Assembly (NCBI GenBank): GCA_023129165.1
Contig: JAGMCL010000145.1
Coordinates: 1 to 48,817, forward strand
Direction of reading: 5' to 3'
From: Caldifarciminota bacterium
Lineage (GTDB): Bacteria; Hydrothermota; UBA3073
DNA length: 48,817 nt
The notes under the pieces: generated by a model
Told to the model about the DNA's origin: nothing
Database searches by the model: none
Seen by the model: only the letters and a program-made list of their open reading frames with translations
Program-made: the position numbers and the translations under genes
In this document: one piece after another, positions 28,601-35,162 of the stretch
How positions within the stretch are numbered: the first letter of the stretch is position 1
How the letters are laid out: every line of letters begins with the position of its first letter

Positions 28601-28898
28601 TCTTACCGTTTCCGGTCGCTAGTGAATCCTGAGGATTTTCCACAAACTCTACCCTTATAGCAAGAACTCTTATGGTATCAACAGCCTGTTTTCCTCTTTT
28701 TGCTCGAATCTCACCTATTATGTCTCTATATGAAGGTCGACTAATATATTCCTTTGCCTCAGGGTATCTTCTATAAATTTCCTGCATGGCAACCAGATAC
28801 TTGACTGCGTTCTCTGGGTCGTACATATTCTTCAATCTATCCATCTCACTACCAGCAAATAGAATACTCGTAATTAGTATTAGGCTCAATACCTTCAT
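25671..28898 (-). CDS. Secreted M6-family metalloprotease with FG-GAP-like repeats and Por-type sorting tail
   Basis: 1075 residues. A signal peptide (about 1-16, MKVLSLILITSILFAG) leads to a propeptide-like segment, then an M6 (immune inhibitor A-like) protease domain with zinc motif HEFGH (289-293) in CHEFGHQVGFYDLYDVSG and the Met-turn-like GGWALMGTGNWN. From about residue 580 there are several repeats of the FG-GAP/integrin or PQQ propeller type with calcium-like loops (GDIDGDGKKDIVV, ADVDSDGKDEIFFG, GDIDGDGEYEIVIG, CDIDKDGLVDIMTG). The last 80 residues read YIYPNPVLGDGG...GGIYIARVEV...RFKKFSLIK, the pattern of a type IX secretion C-terminal sorting domain. It has its own promoter and Shine-Dalgarno, and repeat clusters lie on both sides. 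Likely exported to the surface for protein degradation. Confidence 0.88.
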   Translation of the reverse strand: MKVLSLILITSILFAGSEMDRLKNMYDPENAVKYLVAMQEIYRRYPEAKEYISRPSYRDIIGEIRAKRGKQAVDTIRVLAIRVEFVENPQDSLATGNGKMRTTRALDEDSIPIPPFEYAGTDSFGHNLYYDPPHTRRYFEHQIEFVRNYFLRNTNGRFYVDFTVGPEAESLAYQLPHQIYYYGDPANYIRGLLTLLRDALIACDQQDTIRMGEYDVYIVFHAGCSYQSSYVWGDAPYDILSCSITGLDGFFGMPVWVDNGTHPITDGIIFPESDFKYGVPSFIQGGLCHEFGHQVGFYDLYDVSGYTIGVGGWALMGTGNWNMNGLLPPNVSAWHREYLSSRYGCPPGPTELKNDSTNVEVYFLGGSDSTRKKMYRVPINTSEYFLISNRFVYANPDTTTYKFEIYSDDSTLHIDSTGVRTWKDGVLTFFDDYDWGLPPDSMTGGLAIWHIDERKVEQDSLHNEINVGDIKGVDMEEADGVQDFETKVWLVTDMDAAFFGSPYDVFYEGSQESFSPKTIPNTNDNRGNHSHINIYDVSSSDTVMRFSIKFNFKRNGFPIKCASFFDVSSPTLLDDYIVVAAMDTLIETKNHTTFGGVVSVVDSIGEVKWRRNILDANLFASPGIGDIDGDGKKDIVVCPFYVYLYDTDKKKPIIYKSDLKQEKDSVYLIKGDVWAYNEDGDWILYLSEVTDGEIICTPLLADVDSDGKDEIFFGCNDGFLYGYQHPGNPIPGFPVNLHQWIWATPVWDSLASTLYAVSGDGRLFAIEISDSVYTKWAALEPYVGQMSSSSPVVKYGDGIIVSRGDGWIYSVSDSGTINWKRNFGAYSFYTSPAIAEENTIIVVGGELHSLNINGAEAPGFPIKLDNKAIQSSPVVGDIDGDGEYEIVIGLDNGSVIAYSSTGEIVDFFPLSTGDAVLSTPLLCDIDKDGLVDIMTGCDDGLLYGWEFPWNYGEMPWPMLHKNPENNGIFDDIAIGQLIPSNIFEHEEFYIYPNPVLGDGGWIRYTSGDADEVKITILDIAGNIKCEFEGEIGNGDEAVQVRIPIGRLTGGIYIARVEVLIGNRSMIRFKKFSLIK

Positions 28899-28969
28899 AT
28901 ATATCTCCTTTTGATTAATTTCTGTCAGTTTACAATTCCAATACTTATTGGTATGAATTTAACGCTCAT

Positions 28970-28998
28970 ATTATACCACGCTTCTTTATGAATGTCAA
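28970..28998 (-). promoter_or_regulatory. Promoter of the M6 protease gene
   Basis: On the minus strand TTGACA (28998-28993), 17-nt spacer, TATAAT (28975-28970), a perfect consensus. It gives a leader of about 65 nt with the Shine-Dalgarno aaaggag before the ATG at 28898. Confidence 0.82.
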
Positions 28999-29009
28999 GA
29001 AAAAATTGA

Positions 29010-29262
29010 CTGCATTTACCTACCAGTAGACAGATAGATGCAACAATCGCATTTTGTAACAGCGTAAACGCTGTCACTCCCTTATAACATAAAGGGAGTA
29101 ATGAGAGGAATGACAGTCTTCAGACTGTTAATAATAACGATAGTATAAATTGACAAATAACTTAATTACTTGATAACAAATTATAGATGAGATTGCCACG
29201 CTTACGCTCGCAATGACACTGAAAGACTTATGTCATTTCGAGGAGACCGAACGGACGACGAA
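29010..29262. repeat. Repeat cluster: R4 copy 2 (29057-29132, inverted) and R3 (29180-29262)
   Basis: No gene is visible. 29057-29132 is the reverse complement of 19191-19267 with only a few differences. 29180-29262 is an R3 unit running from agatgagattgccac to gacgaagcaatt. It abuts repeat R2 copy B. Confidence 0.82.
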
Positions 29263-29270
29263 GCAATTAT

Positions 29271-29330
29271 GAAAAACTACCTTTGAACTCTATTGATTAT
29301 ACAGATTTCTGGACTTTTTTAAGAAATCTC
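29271..29330 (+). repeat. Repeat R2, copy B
   Basis: Shares gaaaaactacctttga, tgattataca and the hairpin agatttct/agaaatct with copy A (17164) and copy C (41571). The rph promoter follows 28 bp later. Confidence 0.72.
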
Positions 29331-29357
29331 AATATTAAGACCTGACATTAAAAAAAC

Positions 29358-29386
29358 TTGACATCAATATGTTTTGGTGTTATAAT
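29358..29386 (+). promoter_or_regulatory. rph promoter
   Basis: TTGACA (29358-29363), 17-nt spacer, TATAAT (29381-29386), a perfect consensus, about 37 nt before the start codon region. Confidence 0.83.
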
Positions 29387-29429
29387 ATAAAGGTAATTAC
29401 ATACTTTATAAATTTAATGAAAGGTGATA

Positions 29430-30143
29430 ATGAGAAAAGATGCAAGATTAGATAACCAGATGAGAGAAGTTAAAATAACCAGGGATTACTTACATGATGC
29501 AGAGGGCTCTTGTCTGATTGAGATGGGAAAAACAAAAGTGCTATGCACTGCGACAATCGAGGAGAGAGTGCCTCCATTCCTGAGGAATTCTGGAAAGGGC
29601 TGGATAACTGCAGAGTATGGTATGCTGCCAAGGAGTTCAAAACAGAGGGTCGAGAGGGTGCGCTTCCAGGGAAGAATATACGAGATTCAAAGGTTGATAG
29701 GTCGCTCTCTAAGGAGTATAAGCAATCTTTCTGTACTGAATGGATATACCATAATCATTGACTGCGATGTTTTACAGGCGGACGGAGGTACGAGAACAGC
29801 AAGTATAACAGGTGGATATGTCGCATATCATATTGCCAGCCGAAAAATGCTTTCCGAGGGTCTAATCATACGTTCTCCAATAATTTCCCAGTTGGCTGCA
29901 ATTAGTGTTGGGGTGGTTAATGGTATCCCAATGGTCGATCTCACGTATGAAGAAGACTCAAAAGCCGAGGTTGATATGAACATTGTTTTGACAGATAAAC
30001 TTGATATAGTAGAGGTACAGGGAACAGGTGAAAAGAGACCCTATTCAAGCGATGAGCTTTTAAAACTTTTATCCCTTGCTAAACCAGCCATAAAAAAACT
30101 CATAGAAATGCAGAAGTTAGCACTATCTAACGCACAACCTTAA
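29430..30143 (+). CDS. rph: Ribonuclease PH
   Basis: 237 residues from ATG 29430, the family length. RNase PH trims tRNA 3' ends with phosphate. The sequence follows the family closely: R(K)DARLDNQMREVKITRDYL, KTKVLCTATIEERVPPFLR, GWITAEYGMLPRSS, the R-rich GRIYEIQRLIGRSLR, IIIDCDVLQADGGTRTASITGG (phosphate/metal site), DLTYEEDSKAEVDMNIV and EVQGTGEKRPYSSDELL. A GTG two codons upstream is in frame, but the Shine-Dalgarno aaaggtg sits at the right distance only for ATG 29430. Unlike in many bacteria, no rdgB/HAM1 gene follows. Confidence 0.96.
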   Translation: MRKDARLDNQMREVKITRDYLHDAEGSCLIEMGKTKVLCTATIEERVPPFLRNSGKGWITAEYGMLPRSSKQRVERVRFQGRIYEIQRLIGRSLRSISNLSVLNGYTIIIDCDVLQADGGTRTASITGGYVAYHIASRKMLSEGLIIRSPIISQLAAISVGVVNGIPMVDLTYEEDSKAEVDMNIVLTDKLDIVEVQGTGEKRPYSSDELLKLLSLAKPAIKKLIEMQKLALSNAQP

Positions 30144-30372
30144 AGATTGATATCCCTATAAATATTATCCATCTCTAAATAACAATCCTACGGTTCAATC
30201 ATATCAAATCTCTTAACCATAGACCGATAAATCATATCGAAAACCCTTTCAAAAGCAATACAGTTTTATGTAAATCAGGCTTTAGAAAGGAGGGTATTTT
30301 CAATATTTCCTTCAAAATAGTAAAAAAAAGACGAAAAACCTTGATTTTATTGACTTTTAAAGAAAAAAATAC
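30144..30372. other. Gene-free AT-rich intergenic stretch
   Basis: Nothing recognisable: no repeat of the families seen elsewhere and no gene. It becomes very A-rich towards the promoter at 30373. Confidence 0.4.
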
Positions 30373-30401
30373 TTGACAAGTTGCAAAAATTCTGATATAA
30401 T
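30373..30401 (+). promoter_or_regulatory. Promoter of the class V FBPase gene
   Basis: TTGACA (30373-30378), 17-nt spacer, TATAAT (30396-30401), a perfect consensus. The leader is about 95 nt and ends in the Shine-Dalgarno aggaggg. It probably also serves gcvT-gcvH-gcvPA. Confidence 0.83.
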
Positions 30402-30502
30402 AACAAACAGAGAGCACTAAAGCCAGCAAATCTAAATCAAATTTGGAAGTATGAAACATTCTTCATTTTTTATAAACTCTTTCACAAAATAGGAGGGAAA
30501 TA

Positions 30503-31603
30503 ATGGATAAATTGACACTATCCGTTATTAAAGCAGATGTTGGTGGATGGGTTGGACATTCGTCTTCACATCCTGATATTTTGAATCTGGCGAAAAACTG
30601 CATGGACCAGGCGAAGAGTTCAGGTCTTATCATCGACCACTGTGTTCTTAACTGTGGTGACGACTTAGAGCTCATAATGACACACAAAAAGGGCGAGAAC
30701 AATGCCGATATACACGGTCTTGCCTGGGATACATTCGTGTCCGGAACAGAGCTTGCAAAGAAACTGAAGTTATACGGTGCTGGACAGGATATTCTATCAG
30801 ATACATTCTCCGGAAATGTAAAGGGAATGGGTCCTGGTGTCGCTGAAATGGAGTTTGAAGAGAGGAAATCAGAACCTATTATAGTATTTATGGCTGATAA
30901 AACCTCTCCTGGTGCATGGAATTTTGCAACTTACAAGATGTTTGCTGATCCCTTTAATACCGCCGGTCTTGTCATAGACCCATCAATGCATGATGGCTTT
31001 AAATTCGAGGTATTGGATGTGATAAAGCAAGAGAGCATAATCTTCAATATACCTGAAGAGATATACGACATACTTGTATTTATAGGTGCGAGGGAGAGGT
31101 ATATCACCAGAAGAGTATGGAGAAAAAGTGATAATGAAATAGCCGCAGTAGCCTCAACGCAGAAACTTGCTCTCATCGCTGGAAAGTATGTTGGAAAGGA
31201 TGATCCAGTATTAATCGTACGGGCACAGAGCGGATTCCCTGCAGTTGGAGAGATCCTTGAGGGGTTCTCTTTCCCCTATCTTGTTGCGGGATGGATGAGA
31301 GGCTCGCATCAGGGTCCATTTATGCCTGTATCATTCAAGGATGCAAATCCGACTCGATTTGATGGTCCTCCAAGAGTGATAGCCGCAGGCTTCCAGATCT
31401 GTGAAGGAAATTTCATCGGTCCTCGAGATATGTTTGATGACCCATCCTTTGACTTTACAAGGAAGACAGTTGGTGAAGTTACAGACTATATGAGAAGACA
31501 TGGTCCATTTGAACCCAACAGGTTACCTCTTAAGGATATGGAATACACAACCCTCCCAGATGTAAAAAAGAAACTTGAGGGAAGGTTTAAGAAGGAAAAG
31601 TAA
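30503..31603 (+). CDS. Fructose-1,6-bisphosphate aldolase/phosphatase (class V, archaeal type)
   Basis: 366 residues. This bifunctional enzyme condenses triose phosphates to FBP and then dephosphorylates it to fructose-6-P, making gluconeogenesis one-way; it is known from archaea and deep-branching, mostly thermophilic bacteria. All residues known from the Sulfolobus enzyme occur at the same numbers: metal ligands Asp12, His19, Asp53, Asp54 (CGDD), Gln95, Asp132 and Asp234, the Schiff-base Lys232, and Tyr229 in GKYVGKDD. Family blocks KADVGGWVGHSS, GAGQDILSDTFSGNVKGMGPGVAEMEF, SPGAWNFATYKMFADPFNTAGLVIDP and RFDGPPRVIAAGFQI are intact. It has its own promoter and lies 6 bp before gcvT, so glycine cleavage and gluconeogenesis may be co-expressed. 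Confidence 0.95.
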   Translation: MDKLTLSVIKADVGGWVGHSSSHPDILNLAKNCMDQAKSSGLIIDHCVLNCGDDLELIMTHKKGENNADIHGLAWDTFVSGTELAKKLKLYGAGQDILSDTFSGNVKGMGPGVAEMEFEERKSEPIIVFMADKTSPGAWNFATYKMFADPFNTAGLVIDPSMHDGFKFEVLDVIKQESIIFNIPEEIYDILVFIGARERYITRRVWRKSDNEIAAVASTQKLALIAGKYVGKDDPVLIVRAQSGFPAVGEILEGFSFPYLVAGWMRGSHQGPFMPVSFKDANPTRFDGPPRVIAAGFQICEGNFIGPRDMFDDPSFDFTRKTVGEVTDYMRRHGPFEPNRLPLKDMEYTTLPDVKKKLEGRFKKEK

Positions 31604-31609
31604 ACTAAA

Positions 31610-32701
31610 ATGGCTAACACTATCAAAAAAACTCCTTTTTACAAGAGACATGTAGATATGGGCGGCAGGATAGTAGAGTTTGCTGGATTCTATATGCCTA
31701 TTCAGTACAAAGGTGTGATAAAAGAAGTAGGGGCAGTTAGAAACAGAATTGGCATATTTGACGTATCTCACATGGGTGAGATAAAGATTAAAGGAAACGA
31801 TAGAGATAAATTTATATCTTATATAACGACAAATGACCCCCTCACACTCGATGAATTCCAGGAACAATATTCTTCAATGTGCTATGAAGATGGTGGTATA
31901 GTCGATGATCTACTCATATATAAACTTCCAGACTGCTTTTTCCTTGTTGTCAATGCAGCAAATACAGAAAAAGACTACAATTGGATAGTGCAAAATAAAA
32001 AGGAGGATGTAACAATTGAAAATGTAAGCGAAAATACCGCTCAACTCGCTATTCAAGGACCACAGGTAGAAAAGTACTTAAATGGTCTCTTCAACGAAGA
32101 TATATCCAAGATTAATTACTATCACTCGACTATCACTCGTTTTTGTGGTATAGAGATGCTGGTATCGCGGACTGGATACACTGGTGAGGACGGATTCGAA
32201 CTATACTTTGATCCTAAATATGCACTGGATGTATGGGATAAACTATTCGAAGAGATTCCAGAACTTGAGCCATGCGGACTTGCTGCAAGGGATATCCTAC
32301 GCCTTGAAGCAAGATACTGTCTGTACGGAAATGATATTGATAAAACTACCAACCCGATTGAGGCAGGACTCTCTTGGATTACCAAACTGGACAAGGATGA
32401 TTTTATTGGAAGGACAGCGATACTGAGATTAAAGGAGAACATTAAAAGGAAACTTGCAGGTTTTGAGATGAACGATGGAATACCCAGAAAGGGTTTTGAA
32501 ATTTATAAAGATAGAGAAAAAATTGGTGTTGTCACCAGTGGGGGTTACTCTCCAACTCTAAAGAAAGGAATTGGTCTTGGGTATATAGATGTACCACACC
32601 ATAAATCTGGTGGGGTCGTGGATATCAAGATTGGAGAAAAATTCAAACCAGGAAACATAATAAAGGGTGCATTTTATAGGAGATTTTATGGCGGAAGTTA
32701 G
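31610..32701 (+). CDS. gcvT: Glycine cleavage system T protein (aminomethyltransferase)
   Basis: 363 residues, normal length. It releases ammonia from the aminomethyl-lipoyl H protein and gives methylene-THF. Motifs: KTPFYKRHVDMGGRIVEFAGFYMPIQY, VGVFDVSHMGE-type (IGIFDVSHMGEI), YSSMCYEDGGIVDDLLIYKL, SRTGYTGEDGFELYF, CGLAARDILRLEARYCLYGNDID and the C-terminal barrel EKIGVVTSGGYSPTLKKGIGLGYI. The Asp in GIVDDL-type sequence and the folate-binding Glu are in place. It overlaps gcvH by 14 bp and follows the FBPase gene by 6 bp. Confidence 0.95.
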   Translation: MANTIKKTPFYKRHVDMGGRIVEFAGFYMPIQYKGVIKEVGAVRNRIGIFDVSHMGEIKIKGNDRDKFISYITTNDPLTLDEFQEQYSSMCYEDGGIVDDLLIYKLPDCFFLVVNAANTEKDYNWIVQNKKEDVTIENVSENTAQLAIQGPQVEKYLNGLFNEDISKINYYHSTITRFCGIEMLVSRTGYTGEDGFELYFDPKYALDVWDKLFEEIPELEPCGLAARDILRLEARYCLYGNDIDKTTNPIEAGLSWITKLDKDDFIGRTAILRLKENIKRKLAGFEMNDGIPRKGFEIYKDREKIGVVTSGGYSPTLKKGIGLGYIDVPHHKSGGVVDIKIGEKFKPGNIIKGAFYRRFYGGS

Positions 32702-33065
32702 AGATGGTTTGAAATACACCAAAACAGAGGAATGGGTAAAAATTGAGAATGATATTGCCATGATAGGTATTACTGATCATGCTCAGGAGGAGCTTTCAGA
32801 TATAGTGGCTGTGGAAATCAAGGAAATCGGAACAAGAATCAAGAGGGGAGAATCTATTGCTACAGTTGATGCAGTCAAGGCTGCTTCTGATATATATTCA
32901 CCTCTTTCTGGTGAAATAACTGAAGTAAATCAAAATGTAGTTTCGTCACCTGAACTTATAAACCATAGCCCTTATGACCAGGGCTGGTTATTAAAATTGA
33001 AGATTGAAAACCCAAATGAAATCTCTTCTCTTTTAGAGAAAGAACAATATGATGAGCGAAATTAA
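32688..33065 (+). CDS. gcvH: Glycine cleavage system H protein
   Basis: 125 residues. The lipoyl domain MAEVRDGLKYTKTEEWVKIE...AMIGITDHAQEELSDIVAVEI carries the lipoylation lysine Lys64 in DAVKAASDIYSPLSGEI. It shuttles the aminomethyl group among the P, T and L proteins. An in-frame ATG 7 codons upstream lies deeper in gcvT; ATG 32688 has the Shine-Dalgarno taggaga and matches family starts. gcvPA follows after 67 bp. Confidence 0.95.
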   Translation: MAEVRDGLKYTKTEEWVKIENDIAMIGITDHAQEELSDIVAVEIKEIGTRIKRGESIATVDAVKAASDIYSPLSGEITEVNQNVVSSPELINHSPYDQGWLLKLKIENPNEISSLLEKEQYDERN

Positions 33066-33132
33066 TAATAAGTACGCACTAAAGCCGCTGGGCTGGCAGT
33101 TGTAGTTTATCTTTTTAATACACAAATCTATT

Positions 33133-34467
33133 ATGCAGTCATTTATACCACAATCAGAGAATGCTTTGAGAGAGATGCTTGAGTCTATCGGTATTAAATC
33201 CGTTGATGATTTATTCTCAGATATCCCTGATTCCCTCAAGTTGAGATCTAAGCTACGTCTACCAAAGGCATTATCTGAATTAGAGATAGACAGACTCGCA
33301 AGGGAGATAGCAGATGAAAATATCCCAACAACCAAATTTATGTCGTTCCTTGGTGGTGGTTCATATGATCACTACATACCTGCACTCGTAGATGTAATTT
33401 CATCACGTCCCGAGTTCTATACTGCTTATACTCCATACCAGGCTGAGGTTTCTCAGGGCACTCTCCAGACACTCTATGAATACCAATCTCTCATATGTGA
33501 GCTTACCAGGATGGATGTGTCAAATGCATCCATGTATGATGGTGCAACAGCTCTTGCAGAGGCAGTAATCATGTCGATGTCAATAAACAACAGAAAGAAG
33601 GTGTTAGTTTCAGACTGTTTACATCCTCACTATATAGAAGTTATAGGTACCTATGTAGGAGAAGAACATCTCTTAAAAATTCCTGAAACCGATGGAAAAA
33701 CATCGATTGATGCTCTTGAGGATATGATAGACGAAGACGTTTCCTGTGTAATTGTACAGTACCCAAATTTCTTCGGAGTTCTGGATGACGTAACATTAAT
33801 TGGAAAGAAGACTCATAAATATGGTGCATTGTTTATAGCAGTCCCTCTGCCAATATCCCTTGGAATCCTTACCCCACCGGGAAGTTATAATGCAGATATC
33901 GTAGCATGTGAGGGACAGACCCTTGGAATTCCTCTACAATTTGGCGGACCTTATCTTGGTATACTTGCAGCGAGGAGAGAATACATAAGAAGAATGCCTG
34001 GAAGGATAATCGGAGAAACCCTTGATAGCAAGAGAGATAGAGGTTTCGTACTGACCCTACAGACCAGAGAACAACATATAAGACGAGATAAAGCAACATC
34101 CAATATATGCACCAATGAGTCCCTTTGTGCAATAAGAGCATGCGTATATATGGCGCTTATGGGTAAAGAAGGTATGAGAAAGGTTGGTGAGTTGTGTCTA
34201 AGGGGTGCCCATTTGCTCGCAGATAAAATAAGGGAAATAAAAGGATACAATATAATGTATGAACCATTCTTTAATGAGTTCATTGTTTCGACACCAGTAG
34301 ATGCTGAAATTATCACTAAAAAACTTTTATCTAAAGGTATCCTGGCTGGTATACCTCTAAAAAAGTTCTACAAAGATCGAGAAAACTACCTCATGGTTGC
34401 AGTAACAGAAAAACGTACAGACGAAGATATAGAATACTTTGTGAGGGCATTAAAAGAATCCTTTTAA
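33133..34467 (+). CDS. gcvPA: Glycine dehydrogenase (decarboxylating) subunit 1
   Basis: 444 residues, the full length of the N-terminal half of the split P protein. Motifs are FIPQSENALREMLESIGIKSVDDLF, FLGGGSYDHYIPALVDVISSRPEFYTAYTPYQAEVSQGTLQTLYEYQ, SNASMYDGATALAEA, GGPYLGILA and GRIIGETLDSKRDRGFVLTLQTREQHIRRDKATSNICTNE. It lacks the PLP lysine, which lies in subunit 2 (gcvPB). gcvPB normally follows directly, but here tandem repeats and HU come next, so the second half and the L protein must be encoded elsewhere. It is not a truncated GcvP, because its ends match free-standing GcvPA proteins. Confidence 0.94.
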   Translation: MQSFIPQSENALREMLESIGIKSVDDLFSDIPDSLKLRSKLRLPKALSELEIDRLAREIADENIPTTKFMSFLGGGSYDHYIPALVDVISSRPEFYTAYTPYQAEVSQGTLQTLYEYQSLICELTRMDVSNASMYDGATALAEAVIMSMSINNRKKVLVSDCLHPHYIEVIGTYVGEEHLLKIPETDGKTSIDALEDMIDEDVSCVIVQYPNFFGVLDDVTLIGKKTHKYGALFIAVPLPISLGILTPPGSYNADIVACEGQTLGIPLQFGGPYLGILAARREYIRRMPGRIIGETLDSKRDRGFVLTLQTREQHIRRDKATSNICTNESLCAIRACVYMALMGKEGMRKVGELCLRGAHLLADKIREIKGYNIMYEPFFNEFIVSTPVDAEIITKKLLSKGILAGIPLKKFYKDRENYLMVAVTEKRTDEDIEYFVRALKESF

Positions 34468-34486
34468 TGGTACAATTCTCGAGATT

Positions 34487-34709
34487 GATAAACGAAAAAG
34501 GTATCGAAATTGGTTTTACCCCATTAAATAAAAGTAATTTAACAGGGTAAACGGTAACGAAACTCGAAGATAGGAAGCTCGAAACTAGAAAAAGACATTC
34601 CGCATGAGATCCGTATGTAGACGAGCATCGACAACGATAAACGAAAAAGGTATCGAAACTGGGTTGACCCCATTAAATAAAAGTAATTTAACAGGGTAAA
34701 CGGTAACGA
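34487..34709. repeat. Tandem 74-bp direct repeat with internal hairpin
   Basis: 34487-34560 and 34636-34709 match at 71 of 74 positions, with 75 bp between them. Each copy contains an interrupted inverted repeat, taccccattaaat/atttaacagggta, around aaaagta. They occupy the whole gap between gcvPA and HU. The spacer has repeated gaa(a)ctcga-like motifs. No ORF or family is recognised. Confidence 0.8.
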
Positions 34710-34774
34710 GGAATGTAAAGGATTATGGATTTCGTGAAAGACACACCATTTTATATGAAAGGAGGTGAAAAGAT

Positions 34775-35047
34775 ATGACAAAAGCAGAACTCGTCGATAG
34801 AGTGGCTAAGGCAGCAGGATTGACCAAGAGAGCAGGACTGCAGGCAGTAAATGCATTTGTAGATACTGTCTCTGCCGCCATGTCAAAAGGTGATAAGGTC
34901 ACTCTAGTGGGTTTTGGCACATTCGATGTGACAACAAGAAAAGCTCGTAAGGCCAGGAATCCAAGGACGGGACAGGTTATCAATGTGCCATCCAAGAGAG
35001 TCCCGAGATTCAGAGCAGGAACAGAATTGAAAAAGAAAGTGAGATAG
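34775..35047 (+). CDS. hup: HU-family DNA-binding protein
   Basis: 90 residues, exact HU length. MTKAELVDRVAKAAGLTKRAG is the dimerisation helix, then the DNA-binding arm GFGTFDVTTRKARKARNPRTGQVINVPSKRVPRFRAG with the conserved Arg/Lys and the intercalating Pro in RNPRTG. HU bends and compacts DNA; an IHF-type role is not excluded. A strong Shine-Dalgarno (aaaggaggtg) lies 8 bases upstream and an intrinsic terminator lies 26 bp after the stop. The upstream gap holds the tandem 74-bp repeats, which may carry its regulation. Confidence 0.94.
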   Translation: MTKAELVDRVAKAAGLTKRAGLQAVNAFVDTVSAAMSKGDKVTLVGFGTFDVTTRKARKARNPRTGQVINVPSKRVPRFRAGTELKKKVR

Positions 35048-35072
35048 AATTAAAGAATTGTGCTGAAATAAG

Positions 35073-35109
35073 AAGGGGGATGTAGATCGTAACTTTCTAC
35101 ATCCCCCTT
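35073..35109 (+). terminator. Intrinsic terminator of the HU gene
   Basis: A 14-bp stem, aagggggatgtaga/tctacatccccctt, with a 9-base loop, followed by ttgacattttta. It is the clearest terminator in the window. Confidence 0.82.
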
Positions 35110-35162
35110 TGACATTTTTAGGTAGTGTGCAAAATCTAACCACAGACCCGCACTACAACCCT

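Noticed and set aside
33133-34467. gcvPA as a truncated full-length GcvP pseudogene
   Set aside because: At 444 residues with a normal end it has the standard length of split GcvPA proteins.
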